A stretch of 64,000 bases of DNA from Paucibacter sp. KCTC 42545. Lineage in GTDB: Bacteria; Pseudomonadota; Gammaproteobacteria; Burkholderiales; Burkholderiaceae_C. Positions 27,168 through 36,674 of the stretch are shown in pieces. Both the position numbers and the translations under genes were made by a program. Below the pieces are notes generated by a model that worked only from the letters and a program-made list of their open reading frames with translations, did no database searches and was not told where the DNA came from. Numbering within the stretch: position 1 is the stretch's first letter; each line of letters begins with the position of its first letter. The stretch lies in the NCBI RefSeq assembly GCF_001477625.1, contig NZ_CP013692.1, positions 1,116,001-1,180,000 on the forward strand, given 5' to 3'.

Positions 27168-27737
27168 ATGAGCATCAAGAGCGACAAATGGATACGCCGC
27201 ATGGCCGAGCAGCACGGCATGATCGAGCCCTTTGAGCCCGGCCAGATCCGCGCCAACGCCGCCGGCGAGAAGATCGTCAGCTACGGCACCTCCAGCTATG
27301 GCTATGACATCCGCTGCGCGCCCGAGTTCAAGGTCTTCACCAATGTCTACAGCAGCGTGGTCGACCCCAAGAACTTCGACGAAAAAAGCTTCGTCGACAT
27401 GGAAGGCGACCACTGCATCATCCCGCCCAATAGCTTTGCCTTGGCGCGCACGATGGAGTACTTCCGCATCCCGCGCAATGTGCTGACCATTTGCTTGGGC
27501 AAGAGCACCTATGCGCGCTGCGGCATCATCGTCAACGTCACGCCCTTCGAGCCCGAGTGGGAAGGCTATGTGACGCTGGAGTTCAGCAACACCACGCCGC
27601 TGCCGGCCAAGATTTACGCTGGCGAAGGTTGCGCGCAAGTGCTGTTCTTCGAGAGCGACGAAGTCTGCGAGACCAGCTACAAGGACCGCGGCGGCAAGTA
27701 CCAGGGCCAGACCGGCGTGACCTTGCCGAAAACTTGA
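27168..27737 (+). CDS. dcd: dCTP deaminase
   Basis: Deaminates dCTP to dUTP in thymidylate supply. The 189 residues begin [19 protein letters not shown] and show [12 protein letters not shown], the active-site block [23 protein letters not shown] (GKSTYARCG then [12 protein letters not shown]) with the catalytic Glu, and the nucleotide-binding C-terminus [19 protein letters not shown]. Length and motifs are fully standard. It is a single gene with its own terminator. Confidence 0.98.
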   Translation: MSIKSDKWIRRMAEQHGMIEPFEPGQIRANAAGEKIVSYGTSSYGYDIRCAPEFKVFTNVYSSVVDPKNFDEKSFVDMEGDHCIIPPNSFALARTMEYFRIPRNVLTICLGKSTYARCGIIVNVTPFEPEWEGYVTLEFSNTTPLPAKIYAGEGCAQVLFFESDEVCETSYKDRGGKYQGQTGVTLPKT

Positions 27738-27745
27738 ATGGAATC

Positions 27746-27768
27746 AGCCGGTGAAACACCGGCTTTTT
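27746..27768 (+). terminator. intrinsic terminator of dcd
   Basis: AGCCGGTG (27746-27753) and CACCGGCT (27757-27764) around AAA, running into TTTTT. It lies 8 bases behind the stop. Confidence 0.92.
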
Positions 27769-27843
27769 GCGATTTAAGTTTGGCGCGAGCCCGGCATCAT
27801 GAAGCTGTTCCTTGCTTCACCGCTTCTCTGCCGAGGCCGCCCC

Positions 27844-28197
27844 ATGATCATCCCGCTGCACCTCATCCCTGACCATCAGCACAACGCTTTGCCGTTGTAT
27901 GCCCTGGACGGCGTGGCCGTGGCGGTGGATCCGTCCCTGCGCCCGCAGCATCAGATGCTGGATCTGTGCATGCCCGTCGTCGGCCCCGCTGACCCGGCCG
28001 ATTTGCAGCGCTTTCAGGCTTTGATGGCCGCAGACGGCGTCAGCGTGCAAGCCACCCGCATGATGTACGACCGCCTGTACGCCTGCGAGCGCCTAGCCCA
28101 AGGCCACGGCAGCGCCAACCCGGCTCTGCGTGACTTGGCGATGCACTTGTTCAATAGCTACCAGCAGGCCGGTGCATGGATTGGCTTGGTGCATTGA
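27844..28197 (+). CDS. hypothetical protein, 117 residues
   Basis: I do not recognise this protein. The ATG at 27844 has GAGG at 8-base spacing. The product is soluble in appearance, with no signal or membrane helix; it starts MIIPLHLIPDHQHNALPLYAL, split as MIIPLHLIPD and HQHNALPLYAL, is rich in Met, His and Asp, and ends in an amphipathic helix LRDLAMHLFNSYQQAGAW. Codon use is like that of its neighbours. It is framed by the dcd terminator and by its own hairpin at 28249-28269, so it is a single transcription unit. Confidence 0.7.
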   Translation: MIIPLHLIPDHQHNALPLYALDGVAVAVDPSLRPQHQMLDLCMPVVGPADPADLQRFQALMAADGVSVQATRMMYDRLYACERLAQGHGSANPALRDLAMHLFNSYQQAGAWIGLVH

Positions 28198-28248
28198 GGC
28201 GCTGAGCCCTCGCGTGCCGGCAAGCTCAAGCTTGCGCTTCCATAACTG

Positions 28249-28272
28249 AGCCCTCGATCGTCGAGGGCTTTG
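28249..28272 (+). terminator. terminator after the hypothetical gene
   Basis: AGCCCTCGA (28249-28257) pairs with TCGAGGGCT (28261-28269) around TCG, with a short T-rich run after it. It lies between convergent genes and could serve both. Confidence 0.65.
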
Positions 28273-28294
28273 TCGTTTCTGGCCTGGCTACAGG

Positions 28295-28558
28295 TCAAAG
28301 TGCTGTCAACCAATCGCAGCGCAGGCGGCCTCTGCGATGCAGGCCGCGCCGCCAACTGGCGTAGCCGTTCGGCAGCACATAGCCAATCAGGCACAGGGGA
28401 AGCAGGGGCCAATCGTGCAGAAGCAGCAGCACCGGCAGCGATATCCAAGCCATCACCCAAGCCGTCAGCACCAGATCCCAAGCGTAAAGCTCTACCGGGT
28501 GGCGGGCTTGATGCAGCAGCAGCCAGCGCTTGATTTGGGTCAGTTGCAGCAGAGTCAT
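28295..28558 (-). CDS. small hypothetical membrane protein
   Basis: An 87-residue protein starting at the ATG at 28558 with GAGGTGGG upstream; a longer form starts at 28603. It begins MTLLQLTQIKRWLLLHQARH, then has one or two membrane helices (LVLTAWVMAWISLPVLLLLH and WPLLPLCLIGYVLP), and ends in an Arg-rich stretch and CDWLTAL. I believe similar small proteins occur in related Burkholderiales, but no function is known to me. Convergent with the hypothetical gene at 27844. Confidence 0.6.
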   Translation of the reverse strand: MTLLQLTQIKRWLLLHQARHPVELYAWDLVLTAWVMAWISLPVLLLLHDWPLLPLCLIGYVLPNGYASWRRGLHRRGRLRCDWLTAL

Positions 28559-28650
28559 ACCCACCTCGCACAGCCAGATTGGAAGGCGGCGCGAAGCTGA
28601 CAATTGTCAGTTTCGCGTCAGCCTCTTTATCCGCCATTTGAGGGTGAGTT

Positions 28651-28736
28651 GCTAGCCCTTTTTGGGTTATTTATTTTGGGTGCTTGGGCTTGAATTCAGC
28701 GCTGGACCTGGAAAGTGGCCCCAGCTTCAATCATGG
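28651..28736. repeat. decayed copy of the 3' end of the adjacent chemoreceptor gene
   Basis: This segment resembles 28754-28840 at about 70 of 86 aligned positions by hand count. The right part of 28754-28840 is the last 12 codons plus stop of the chemoreceptor gene (minus strand), and the left part is its downstream flank. On the minus strand the copy still reads MIEAGATFQVQR and stop, against [12 protein letters not shown] and stop in the gene. It is a partial tandem duplication with a 103-base offset. Confidence 0.75.
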
Positions 28737-28799
28737 CTTGATGGGCTTGAACTGCTAGCCCTTTCTTGGGGGTGCTATTTTTGGTGTTTGAGCTTGATT

Positions 28800-30356
28800 T
28801 CAGTGCTGGAGCTTGAAGGTGGCCACGACTTCAATCATGGCGCGGGCCTGCTGCTGCAGGCTTTCGGCGGCGGCGGCGCTTTCTTCCACCAGGGCGGCGT
28901 TTTGCTGGGTGGCTTGGTCCAGTTGGGTCACCGTCTCGCCGATCTGCGAGACGCCCTGGCTTTGCTCCTTGCTGGCGGAGCTGATGGTGTTGACGATTTC
29001 GCTCACTTGCTGAATCGCCCCCAGCACCCGGCCCATGGTGACCCCGGCCTGGTCCACCAGGCTTGAGCCGTCTTCCACCTGTTGCACGCTGGTGGCGATC
29101 TGGGCGTGAATTTCCTTCGCGGCATTGGCGGCGCGCTGGGCCAGGCTGCGCACTTCGGAGGCCACCACCGCAAAGCCCTTGCCTTGCTCGCCCGCCCGCG
29201 CCGCTTCGACGGCGGCGTTCAGGGCCAGGATATTGGTCTGGAAGGCAATGCCGTCGATCACCGAGATGATGTCTTCGATGCGGTGCGAGCTGCTGTTGAT
29301 GGCCTTCATGGTGTCTACCACCTGGCCGAAGATCTTGCCGCCTTCGACGGCAATCTCGGAGGCGCCGCGGGCCAAGTGATTGGCTTGCTCGGCACTCTGG
29401 GCGTTCAGCCGTACCGTGTCACTCAGCGTGGCCATGGTGGCCGAGGTTTCTTCCAGCGAAGCGGCCTGGCTTTCGGTGCGGTTAGAAAGGTCTAGGCTGC
29501 CAACGGCAATCTCGGAAGAGGCGGTGGCGATCTGGTTGGCGGCATCGCGCACATGCGAGATCAGCGCCACCAGGCTGGCCTGCATGGTGACCACCGAGGC
29601 CAGCACGCTGCCCGGGCGGGCAGTCTCGCCGCCCTCGATATCGCTGAGGTCGCCATTCGCCACCCGGCCCACGGCGCGTCGCAGTGCTACCGGTTCAGCG
29701 CCCAGGGCGCTCAGCAGATTGCGGATGATCACGCCGGCCACCGCCAGCGAGGCGAACAAGGCCAGGGCCGAGACCAGCATCAGGCCTAAGCGCCAGCGCC
29801 ACATGCTGGCCTGCGCCGCCTGGGCTTTGTGCTGAGCATCTTGCTCGGCCAGTTCGGTGTCATGGCGCAGCAGCTTATTCATCTTCACCAGCAAGGGAAT
29901 GCCCTCGGCATTCATGCGGGTGCTGGCCTCGTCACGGTCACCGGTCAGGCCCATATTGATGATGTTCAGCGCGATCGGCGCGTAGGTCTGTTCGAGCTGC
30001 TTGGCCTCGTTGGCGGCTTGCTTGGCGGCCTCATCCATATCGGTGGCGGCGGCGACGGCGCTGTTGAAGCGGCCCAGCAACTCCTGCACCTCCTTGTGGG
30101 CGGCGCTGGCCGCAGCGGCCTGCTGTTCGCGCTCGGCCGGGCTATTGGCCAGCAAGAGGTTTTGGGTGGCAATGGCGCGGTCTTTCATCGCCCCGCCCAG
30201 CCGGCTCAGCAGCTGTGAGCGCTGATTGCTGCCCTCCGCAAAGCTGACGAAGGCCTCGTTGGACTGCCCCAGGGCGGTGACAGCCAGCAGTGCGACCAGA
30301 AGGCAGAGCCCGGCGAGTGCGCCAAAGGCCAGGAGCAGTTGTCGACGGATCGTCAT
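28800..30356 (-). CDS. methyl-accepting chemotaxis protein
   Basis: Transmembrane chemoreceptor of 518 residues. Two membrane helices (about residues 8-30 and 190-212) enclose a periplasmic, mostly helical four-helix-bundle-like sensor domain. A HAMP region follows, then a long coiled-coil signalling domain with the hairpin tip [46 protein letters not shown] (key part [20 protein letters not shown]), which contacts CheA and CheW. Methylation-type Glu/Gln sites lie in [15 protein letters not shown]. The C-terminus [17 protein letters not shown] has no CheR-binding pentapeptide. No che genes are near. The ligand is unknown. Confidence 0.96.
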   Translation of the reverse strand: MTIRRQLLLAFGALAGLCLLVALLAVTALGQSNEAFVSFAEGSNQRSQLLSRLGGAMKDRAIATQNLLLANSPAEREQQAAAASAAHKEVQELLGRFNSAVAAATDMDEAAKQAANEAKQLEQTYAPIALNIINMGLTGDRDEASTRMNAEGIPLLVKMNKLLRHDTELAEQDAQHKAQAAQASMWRWRLGLMLVSALALFASLAVAGVIIRNLLSALGAEPVALRRAVGRVANGDLSDIEGGETARPGSVLASVVTMQASLVALISHVRDAANQIATASSEIAVGSLDLSNRTESQAASLEETSATMATLSDTVRLNAQSAEQANHLARGASEIAVEGGKIFGQVVDTMKAINSSSHRIEDIISVIDGIAFQTNILALNAAVEAARAGEQGKGFAVVASEVRSLAQRAANAAKEIHAQIATSVQQVEDGSSLVDQAGVTMGRVLGAIQQVSEIVNTISSASKEQSQGVSQIGETVTQLDQATQQNAALVEESAAAAESLQQQARAMIEVVATFKLQH

Positions 30357-30599
30357 GCGTTGTCCCCTTGAGCTGAGTGCTGCCGGTGGCCCGGCGCCAA
30401 CTTTCTGTCGATGAGTATGCCGCGTAACGCGAAAGATGTACGGTCAAAATCCCGTGCTTTGCTCGGTATTTCACGGCGAGCGCGAAACCGGCTTGTCCTT
30501 CGTCTTTTCTCGGCCATTTCTGAGTTTCTTGCGGCAGCCGTTGCTGTGCGGCCCACCTAAAATCGCCCGCTCCCATAGCCCTCAAGCGAAAGCCTTGCC

Positions 30600-31913
30600 A
30601 TGCCCACTGCACAGCGGACCCCGCGTTTTACGTCTGTCTTGTCCGCCCTTGCGCTTTGCGCCCCGATGCTGCTGGGCTCGGCCTGGGCCGCCGGTACGGC
30701 ACCCCAGTCTCAGCTGCTGGCCGCGGCCCAGCGGGAGCAAGCGCCTTTGCTCAAAAGCCTGGAGCAGTTCGTCAATATCGAGACCGGTAGCCGTGAGCTC
30801 GCGGGGCTCAAGCAACTGGCGGCTGTGTTGGCGGAGCGCCTGCGCGCCCTCGGCGGCGAGGTGGAACTGCTGGCCCCCAGCGAGGTCTACCGCATGGAAG
30901 ACACGCCGGAAGAGCTGGGTCAGCATGTCAAAGCCGTATTCCGCGGCAAGGGCAGCAAGAAGATTTTGCTGATCGCGCATATGGACACCGTCTACCCGGC
31001 CGGCATGTTGGCGCGCCAGCCTTTCGGTATCCGCGAAGACCGGGCCTACGGCCTGGGCATTGCCGACGACAAGCAAGGCCTGGCCACTGTGTTGCATCTG
31101 CTGGCGGTGCTGAAGTCGCTGAATTTTGAGGACTACGGCCAGATCACCGTGCTCTTCAACGCGGATGAAGAAATCTCTTCGCCCGGCTCGCGCGCCATCC
31201 TGACCCGTTTGGGCGCCGAGCATGATGCGGTGATGTCTTTCGAAGGCTCGGGCGCGACGGCTGATCATTTGTCGCTGGCCACCGCCGGCATTGCCTCGGT
31301 GAACCTGACGGTGCATGGCCGCGCCACTCATGCGGGCGGTGCGCCGCAGTTCGGCGTCAACGCCTTGTATGAGTTGTCGCATCAAGTGCTGCAGATGCGT
31401 GATTTGTCCGACCCGCTGACGGGCGTCAAGCTCAACTGGACCATGGCCAAGGCCGGCATTGTGCGCAATATGATCCCGCCGCTGGCCACGGCCGAGGCCG
31501 ATGTGCGGGTGCTGCGGGTGCAGGACTACGACGCGCTGGAGCAAAAGCTGCAGCAGCGCATTCAGAACCGGCTTTTGCCCGAAGCGCGGGTTGAGCTGAA
31601 ATTTGAGCGCCGCCGCCCGCCCCTGGAGGTCACACCCGTGTCGCAGGCCTTTGCCGAACATGCCCGGCGCGTCTATGCCGAACTGGGCTTGCAGCTGCGC
31701 ATTGATGCGGTGGCGGCCGGCGGCGGCACAGATGCCGCATTCGCTGGGCTTCGCGCCCGTGGCCCGGTGGTGGAGCGCTTTGGCCTGCGCGGCGCCGGCG
31801 CCCACACCAGCGACGCGGAGTATGTGTTGATCAGCTCCATCGTGCCGCGCCTGTACCTGGCCGCGGGCATGGTGATGGCCTTCTCGCGTGGCGAGGTACC
31901 TGTGCAGCCTTGA
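30600..31913 (+). CDS. secreted M20 family metallopeptidase (glutamate carboxypeptidase type)
   Basis: A 437-residue zinc exopeptidase related to carboxypeptidase G2. An N-terminal signal peptide ends near AWAAG (residue 31). Zinc ligands and catalytic residues are visible: LIAHMDTVYPAG, GIADDKQG, FNADEEISSPGSR with the Glu pair, and GAGAHTSDAEYV with the last His. The dimerisation domain lies between, with GRATHAGGAPQFGVNA. It probably removes C-terminal glutamate or similar residues from periplasmic peptides or folate-like compounds; the substrate is inferred from the family. Confidence 0.9.
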   Translation: MPTAQRTPRFTSVLSALALCAPMLLGSAWAAGTAPQSQLLAAAQREQAPLLKSLEQFVNIETGSRELAGLKQLAAVLAERLRALGGEVELLAPSEVYRMEDTPEELGQHVKAVFRGKGSKKILLIAHMDTVYPAGMLARQPFGIREDRAYGLGIADDKQGLATVLHLLAVLKSLNFEDYGQITVLFNADEEISSPGSRAILTRLGAEHDAVMSFEGSGATADHLSLATAGIASVNLTVHGRATHAGGAPQFGVNALYELSHQVLQMRDLSDPLTGVKLNWTMAKAGIVRNMIPPLATAEADVRVLRVQDYDALEQKLQQRIQNRLLPEARVELKFERRRPPLEVTPVSQAFAEHARRVYAELGLQLRIDAVAAGGGTDAAFAGLRARGPVVERFGLRGAGAHTSDAEYVLISSIVPRLYLAAGMVMAFSRGEVPVQP

Positions 31914-32147
31914 ATGCCTGCTCGGCCGAGGTGACCGATTCGGGTCCAGGCGGCCGAGTTAGCGAATGAGTTGCTGAGTCGCTAGACCGCTAAATCGCTT
32001 AGTGATTGAAGCCCCGGTCCTGTCTGCTATCTGCAGCGCCAATCCGGCGCTGCAAACTTTTCCCCCCCATGTCTTTTGGCAATGCCGCCGCCAGCCTGTA
32101 GGCTTCGCGGCTTTGTTGTTGAACCTAGCCTGAGAAACTGAACGCCC

Positions 32148-34334
32148 ATGACACAAAAGAAGAATTCCTACGGTTTGCCTGGCGGCGCTGTGCTGGCCCT
32201 GAGCTTGGGTCTGGTGGCCTCCGCGCAAGCGGGCGAGGGCATGTGGATGCCCCAGCAATTGCCCCAAATCTCTAAAGATCTGAAGGCCGCCGGCCTGCAG
32301 CTGGATCCGGCCAAGCTGACCCAGTTGACCGAGTTCCCCATGGGCGCCGTGATCAGCCTGGGCGGCTGCACCGCCTCTTTTGTGTCGCCCCAAGGCCTGG
32401 TGGTGACCAACCACCATTGCGCCTACGGCAGCATCCAGTACAACTCCACGCCCCAGCGAGACCTGCTGAAGAACGGTTTCCTGGCCGCGTCCCTGAGCGA
32501 TGAGTTGCCGGCCGCGCCCGGCAGCCGTGTCTATGTGACCGTGGCCGTCAGCGATGTCAGCGACAAGGTGCTGGACGCCAAGACGCAAGGCTTGAGCGGC
32601 AAGGCCCGCGTCGATGCCATCGAAGCCAAGCAGAAGTCCCTGACCGCGGCTTGCGAGCAAGACGCCGGCCATCGCTGCCAAGTCGCCAGCTTCTACGGCG
32701 GCCTGCAGTACCAGTTGATCAAGCAGATGGAAATCCGCGACGTGCGCCTGGTGCATGCGCCCGCGCTGGGTGTGGGCCTGTTCGGTGGCGACACCGACAA
32801 CTGGATGTGGCCCCGCCACACCGGCGACTACAGTTTCTACCGCGCCTACGTCGGCCCGGACGGCAAGCCGGCCGACTTCAACGCCGCCAACAAGCCTTAC
32901 GAGCCCAAGCACTTCCTCAAGCTGGCCTCCAAGCCGCTGAATGAAGGCGACTTCGTCATGGTGACCGGCTACCCCGGCCGCACCAACCGCCACCGCCTGC
33001 CCGCTGAGGTGGACTTCGCCTTCGGCTGGGAGCAACCCACCCGCATCAAGCTGATGGGTGAGCAGCTGGCCCTGATCAAGCAGGAAACCGCCGGCCGCCG
33101 CGAAGCCGAAATCGCCATGGCCGACCGCGTGGCCGGCCTGGGCAATTACTTCAAGAACCTGCAAGGCCAGCAAGCCAGCTACGAGGGCAGCGACATCCTT
33201 GCCCGCAAGAGCCAAGCTTTTGCCGAGCTGAAGCAGTGGGTCAGCGCCGACGCTGCCCGCAACAAGCTCTACGGCGCCGATATCGCCAAGGTGGAAAGCC
33301 TGCTGGCCCAACGGCAAGCCATTACCCGCGCTGAGATCTTGCTGGACCTGAGCGCCCCGCGTCTGCTGGGCACCGCCCGCACCCTGCTGGAAAACGCCCA
33401 TCAGCAAGCCAAGGCCGATGCCGAGCGCAAGCCCGGCTTCCAAGCCCGTGACCAACGCCGCCTGAGCCAAGGCCTGGAAGCGCTGGACAAGCGTTACGAC
33501 GAGCAAGTCGACAAGCGCTTGACCGCCCATTTCCTGGCCCGTTACCTGGCCCAGCCCGCTTCGCAATTGAACGCGCCGATGCTGGCTGCCCTGGGCCTGC
33601 AAGCCGGCATGGATGAGGCGGCCGTCAAGGCCCGCCTGGATGTGGTTTACGCCGCCAGCAAGCTGGCCAACAAGGCCGATCGCATGGCTTGGTTGAAGAG
33701 CGATGTGGCTGGCTTCAAGGCCAGCGACGACGCCTTCATCAAGGCCGCCGTGGCCCTGTATGCCGATGACGAGGCGCGCGAAAACCGCGACAAGGAAATC
33801 GCTGGCCAAATCAACCAAGCCTACGGCAACACCATGAAGGCCCTGATCGCCTTCAAGGCCAGCAAGGGCGAAGCCGTTTACCCCGATGCCAACAGCACGC
33901 TGCGCGTGGCTTTCGGCAAGGTCGAGGGCCGCAAAGGCGCGGTGGACGGTGGCGACTGGCATGCCTTCACCACCTTGCGCGGCATTCCTGCCAAGCACAA
34001 GGGCGAAGGCGAGTTCAATGCGCCGGCCGAACAGCTGGCCGCTATTCAAGCACGCAAGTTTGACAACTACGGCGCCGCCGCCCTGGACTCGGTGCCGGTC
34101 AACTTCCTGGCCACGCTGGATACCACCGGTGGCAACTCCGGCTCGCCGGTTTTGAACGACCGCGCCGAGCTGGTTGGCCTGCTGTTTGACGGCACGCTGG
34201 ACAGCGTCATCGACAGCTGGGACTTCGACGCCAAGAAGTCGCGCAGCATCTGCCTGGATGCCCGCTACATGCTGTGGCAGATGAAGGTGGTCGACAAGGC
34301 CCAGCGCCTGCTGGGCGAAATGGGTGTGAAGTAA
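32148..34334 (+). CDS. S46 family serine peptidase (dipeptidyl-peptidase 7/11 type)
   Basis: A 728-residue periplasmic exopeptidase that removes dipeptides from peptide N-termini. A signal peptide ends near AQAGEG (residue 28). The chymotrypsin-fold catalytic His is in VVTNHHCAYGS (residues 89-90), and the catalytic Ser is residue 664 in TTGGNSGSPVLN. Between them lies the long helical domain that caps the active site. Eighteen residues after the Ser stands Gly (FDGT); in DPP7 this place is Gly and in DPP11 Arg, so a DPP7-like preference for hydrophobic P1 residues is my inference. It has its own terminator. Confidence 0.92.
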   Translation: MTQKKNSYGLPGGAVLALSLGLVASAQAGEGMWMPQQLPQISKDLKAAGLQLDPAKLTQLTEFPMGAVISLGGCTASFVSPQGLVVTNHHCAYGSIQYNSTPQRDLLKNGFLAASLSDELPAAPGSRVYVTVAVSDVSDKVLDAKTQGLSGKARVDAIEAKQKSLTAACEQDAGHRCQVASFYGGLQYQLIKQMEIRDVRLVHAPALGVGLFGGDTDNWMWPRHTGDYSFYRAYVGPDGKPADFNAANKPYEPKHFLKLASKPLNEGDFVMVTGYPGRTNRHRLPAEVDFAFGWEQPTRIKLMGEQLALIKQETAGRREAEIAMADRVAGLGNYFKNLQGQQASYEGSDILARKSQAFAELKQWVSADAARNKLYGADIAKVESLLAQRQAITRAEILLDLSAPRLLGTARTLLENAHQQAKADAERKPGFQARDQRRLSQGLEALDKRYDEQVDKRLTAHFLARYLAQPASQLNAPMLAALGLQAGMDEAAVKARLDVVYAASKLANKADRMAWLKSDVAGFKASDDAFIKAAVALYADDEARENRDKEIAGQINQAYGNTMKALIAFKASKGEAVYPDANSTLRVAFGKVEGRKGAVDGGDWHAFTTLRGIPAKHKGEGEFNAPAEQLAAIQARKFDNYGAAALDSVPVNFLATLDTTGGNSGSPVLNDRAELVGLLFDGTLDSVIDSWDFDAKKSRSICLDARYMLWQMKVVDKAQRLLGEMGVK

Positions 34335-34402
34335 ACAGCAAGGCAGCGCGGATCAAGCTTCGCGAACTGCCAGACCCCAGCTTGTAGGGGTTTGCTGACG
34401 AG

Positions 34403-34435
34403 AGGGCTGTTTGCACAATGCGAGCAGCCCTTTTT
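34403..34435 (+). terminator. intrinsic terminator after the S46 peptidase gene
   Basis: AGGGCTG (34403-34409) pairs with CAGCCCT (34425-34431), and the stem continues inward through G-U pairs to a 5-base loop. TTTTT follows. Confidence 0.85.
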
Positions 34436-34470
34436 CTTTGTCGACTTCTCCAACTTCAGGTCTGTCACAC

Positions 34471-34848
34471 ATGATTCTTGACCACATTGGCATCCCCGTC
34501 AGCGACTATGCCGCCGCCAAGCAGTTCTTTGCCCAAGCCTTGGCGCCGCTGAACATCAGCCTGGTGCTGGAAGTGAAAGGCTGGGCGGGATTTGGCCGCG
34601 CAGGCCGGCCGCAGTTCTGGTTTGGTCAGGGCGAGAGCGGCGCGGTGGCCGCGCCCCAGCACATCGCTTTTGCAGCGGAGAACCGCGCCCAGGTGCGGGC
34701 CTTTTACGAGGCCGCCTTGCAAGCCGGCGCCAAAGACAATGGCGCGCCCGGCATCCGCGAGATTTACCACCCGCACTATTACGGCGCCTTCGTGATCGGA
34801 CCGGACGGGTATAACGTCGAGGCTGTATGTCATTTGCCGACCGAATGA
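34471..34848 (+). CDS. VOC (glyoxalase/bleomycin resistance) superfamily protein
   Basis: A 125-residue metal-binding fold protein starting at the ATG at 34471, directly at the conserved MILDHIGIPVSDYAAAKQFF. Paired beta-alpha-beta modules end with YYGAFVIGPDGYNVEAVCH, where the Glu is a usual metal ligand; His 5 is the first. Members are lyases, dioxygenases or resistance proteins, and the sequence does not tell which. It overlaps the acetyltransferase gene, so the two are probably co-expressed. Confidence 0.88.
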   Translation: MILDHIGIPVSDYAAAKQFFAQALAPLNISLVLEVKGWAGFGRAGRPQFWFGQGESGAVAAPQHIAFAAENRAQVRAFYEAALQAGAKDNGAPGIREIYHPHYYGAFVIGPDGYNVEAVCHLPTE

Positions 34849-35444
34849 GCGGCCCGGCAGAGCCCCCGCTGATGACTGAGGCCGTGATCGTTCTGACGAC
34901 CGAGCGCCTGCGCTTGCGCCACATGACGGTGGATGACGCCGCCTTCATGCTGCGCCTGCTGAATGAGCCCTCATGGCTGCGCTTCATCGGCGACCGTGGC
35001 GTCAAGACCCTGGCCGATGCACAAAGCTATATCTTGAACGGCCCGGTTGAGATGGTGAGTCGCCTGGGCTTTGGCTTTTACATCGTGGAGCTCAAGGACC
35101 AAGCTGGACCCATGGGCCCGGTCGCCCCTGTCGGCATTTGCGGCCTGGCCCAGCGGCCCTATCTGGAGGATGTGGACATCGGCTTTGCTTTTTTGCCCGA
35201 GTTCTGGGGCCAGGGCTATGCCTTCGAGGCCGCCGCGGCGGTGCTGGCATTGGCGCACACGCGGCTAGGCCTGCGGCGCGTGCTGGCCACCGTGCGCCCG
35301 GGCAATCAAAGCTCGATCAAGCTGCTTGAAAAACTGGGGCTGCGTTATGAAAAAACCATGCCGCACCCGCTGGGCGATAGCGCCGAGGGTGCCCGCGAGT
35401 TGATGCTTTATGCCTACGAGGCGCCAAGGCAGCCGACGCCTTGA
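34845..35444 (+). CDS. GNAT family N-acetyltransferase (RimJ/RimL-like)
   Basis: Transfers an acetyl group from acetyl-CoA to an amine, probably a protein N-terminus or a small molecule. I start at the ATG of the ATGA overlap with the VOC gene (199 residues); in-frame ATGs 18 bases up and 27 bases down are possible. It shows the RimJ-type opening LTTERLRLRHMTVDDAAFML, the acetyl-CoA loop PEFWGQGYAFEAAAA, and VRPGNQSSIKLLEKLGLRYE. The target is unknown. Confidence 0.88.
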   Translation: MSGPAEPPLMTEAVIVLTTERLRLRHMTVDDAAFMLRLLNEPSWLRFIGDRGVKTLADAQSYILNGPVEMVSRLGFGFYIVELKDQAGPMGPVAPVGICGLAQRPYLEDVDIGFAFLPEFWGQGYAFEAAAAVLALAHTRLGLRRVLATVRPGNQSSIKLLEKLGLRYEKTMPHPLGDSAEGARELMLYAYEAPRQPTP

Positions 35445-35459
35445 ATCGGCGTGGCGGCC

Positions 35460-35492
35460 AAGGCGGGCTGAGCTTTGCTGCCCGCCCGCCTT
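35460..35492. terminator. hairpin between convergent GNAT and lldD-like genes
   Basis: AAGGCGGGC (35460-35468) pairs exactly with GCCCGCCTT (35484-35492) around a 15-base loop. It sits between two converging genes and may end both transcripts, although no long T run is present. Confidence 0.5.
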
Positions 35493-36643
35493 CAGAGCTT
35501 GAAGCTGCCGGGCACCAAGATATCGCGCCCGACGGATTGAATCTGGGTGTGGCCGCAAAACGCCATGCTGACGTCCAATTCCTTGTGGATGATCTCCAGC
35601 GCCTTGGTCACACCGGCTTCACCCATGGCGCCCAGGCCGTAGAGAAAAGCGCGGCCGATATAGGTGCCGCGGGCGCCCAGGGCCCAGGCCTTGAGCACGT
35701 CTTGGCCGCTGCGGATGCCGCTGTCCATATGCACCTCGATCTGGTCGCCCACGGCGGCCACGATGCGGGGCAGGGCATGGATGCTGGACTCGGCGCCGTC
35801 CAGCTGCCGGCCGCCATGGTTGCTGACGATGATGGCGTCGGCACCGCTTTGCGCCGCCAGCTTGGCGTCTTCCACATCCATGATGCCTTTGAGGATGAGC
35901 TTGCCGCCCCATTGCTTTTTGACCCACTCCACATCGGCCCAGCTCAGGCGCGGGTCGAACTGCTCATTGGTCCAGGCCGCCAGCGAACTCATATCGCTGA
36001 CGCCTTTGACATGGCCGACCAAATTGCCAAAAGTGTGGCGGCGCGTGCCCGCCATGCCGAGGCACCAGCGGGGCTTGGTCAGCAGATTGAGGATGTTGCG
36101 CAGGGTCGGGCGCGGCGGCGCGCTGAGGCCGTTTTTGAGGTCTTTGTGGCGCTGACCGATCACCTGCAAGTCCAGCGTCAGCACCAGGGCGCTGCAACGC
36201 GCGGCGCGGGCGCGTTCGATCATGCGCACCATGGCGTCACGGTCGCGCATCATGTAGAGCTGGAACCAAAAAGGCGCTTGGGTGTGGGCGGCAATGTCCT
36301 CGATCGAGCAGATGCTCATGGTCGAGAGCGTGAAGGGGATGCCGAACTTCTTGGCCGCCATTGCCGCCAGCATTTCTCCGTTGGCATGCTGCATGCCGGT
36401 CAGGCCGGTGGGCGCAATAGCCACCGGCATTTTGGTGTCCACGCCCACCATCTGCGTGGCCAGGCTGCGGTTTTCCATGTTCACGGCAACGCGCTGGCGG
36501 AACTGGATGGGCGCGAAGTCCGAGCTATTGGCGCGGTAAGTGCCTTCGGTCCAGCTGCCGGAGTCGGCGTAGTCGTAGAACATGCGGGGCACGCGCTTTT
36601 CGGCCAAGGCGCGCAGGTCTTCGATGCAGGTGATGGTGGGCAT
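35492..36643 (-). CDS. lldD: FMN-dependent alpha-hydroxy-acid dehydrogenase (L-lactate dehydrogenase type)
   Basis: Oxidises an L-2-hydroxy acid, most probably L-lactate, to the keto acid and passes electrons to the quinone pool. The 383 residues match LldD. Seen are the N-terminal FYDYADSGSWTEGTYRAN, the FMN region MPVAIAPTGLTGM, the catalytic segment VSNHGGRQLDGA with the active His and Arg, and DSGIRSGQDVLKAWALGA. Other members oxidise glycolate or mandelate, so the substrate is likely but not certain. It is separated from dinB by 31 bases and may be co-transcribed with it. Confidence 0.88.
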   Translation of the reverse strand: MPTITCIEDLRALAEKRVPRMFYDYADSGSWTEGTYRANSSDFAPIQFRQRVAVNMENRSLATQMVGVDTKMPVAIAPTGLTGMQHANGEMLAAMAAKKFGIPFTLSTMSICSIEDIAAHTQAPFWFQLYMMRDRDAMVRMIERARAARCSALVLTLDLQVIGQRHKDLKNGLSAPPRPTLRNILNLLTKPRWCLGMAGTRRHTFGNLVGHVKGVSDMSSLAAWTNEQFDPRLSWADVEWVKKQWGGKLILKGIMDVEDAKLAAQSGADAIIVSNHGGRQLDGAESSIHALPRIVAAVGDQIEVHMDSGIRSGQDVLKAWALGARGTYIGRAFLYGLGAMGEAGVTKALEIIHKELDVSMAFCGHTQIQSVGRDILVPGSFKL

Positions 36644-36674
36644 GGGGCGTGGGCTTTTAGCGTTGGGGCCGCGG

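Noticed and set aside
31959..34049. A long open frame antisense to the S46 peptidase gene.
   Set aside because: Shadow of a gene with intact signal peptide, catalytic residues and terminator; the antisense product is only Gly/Gln/Leu-rich.
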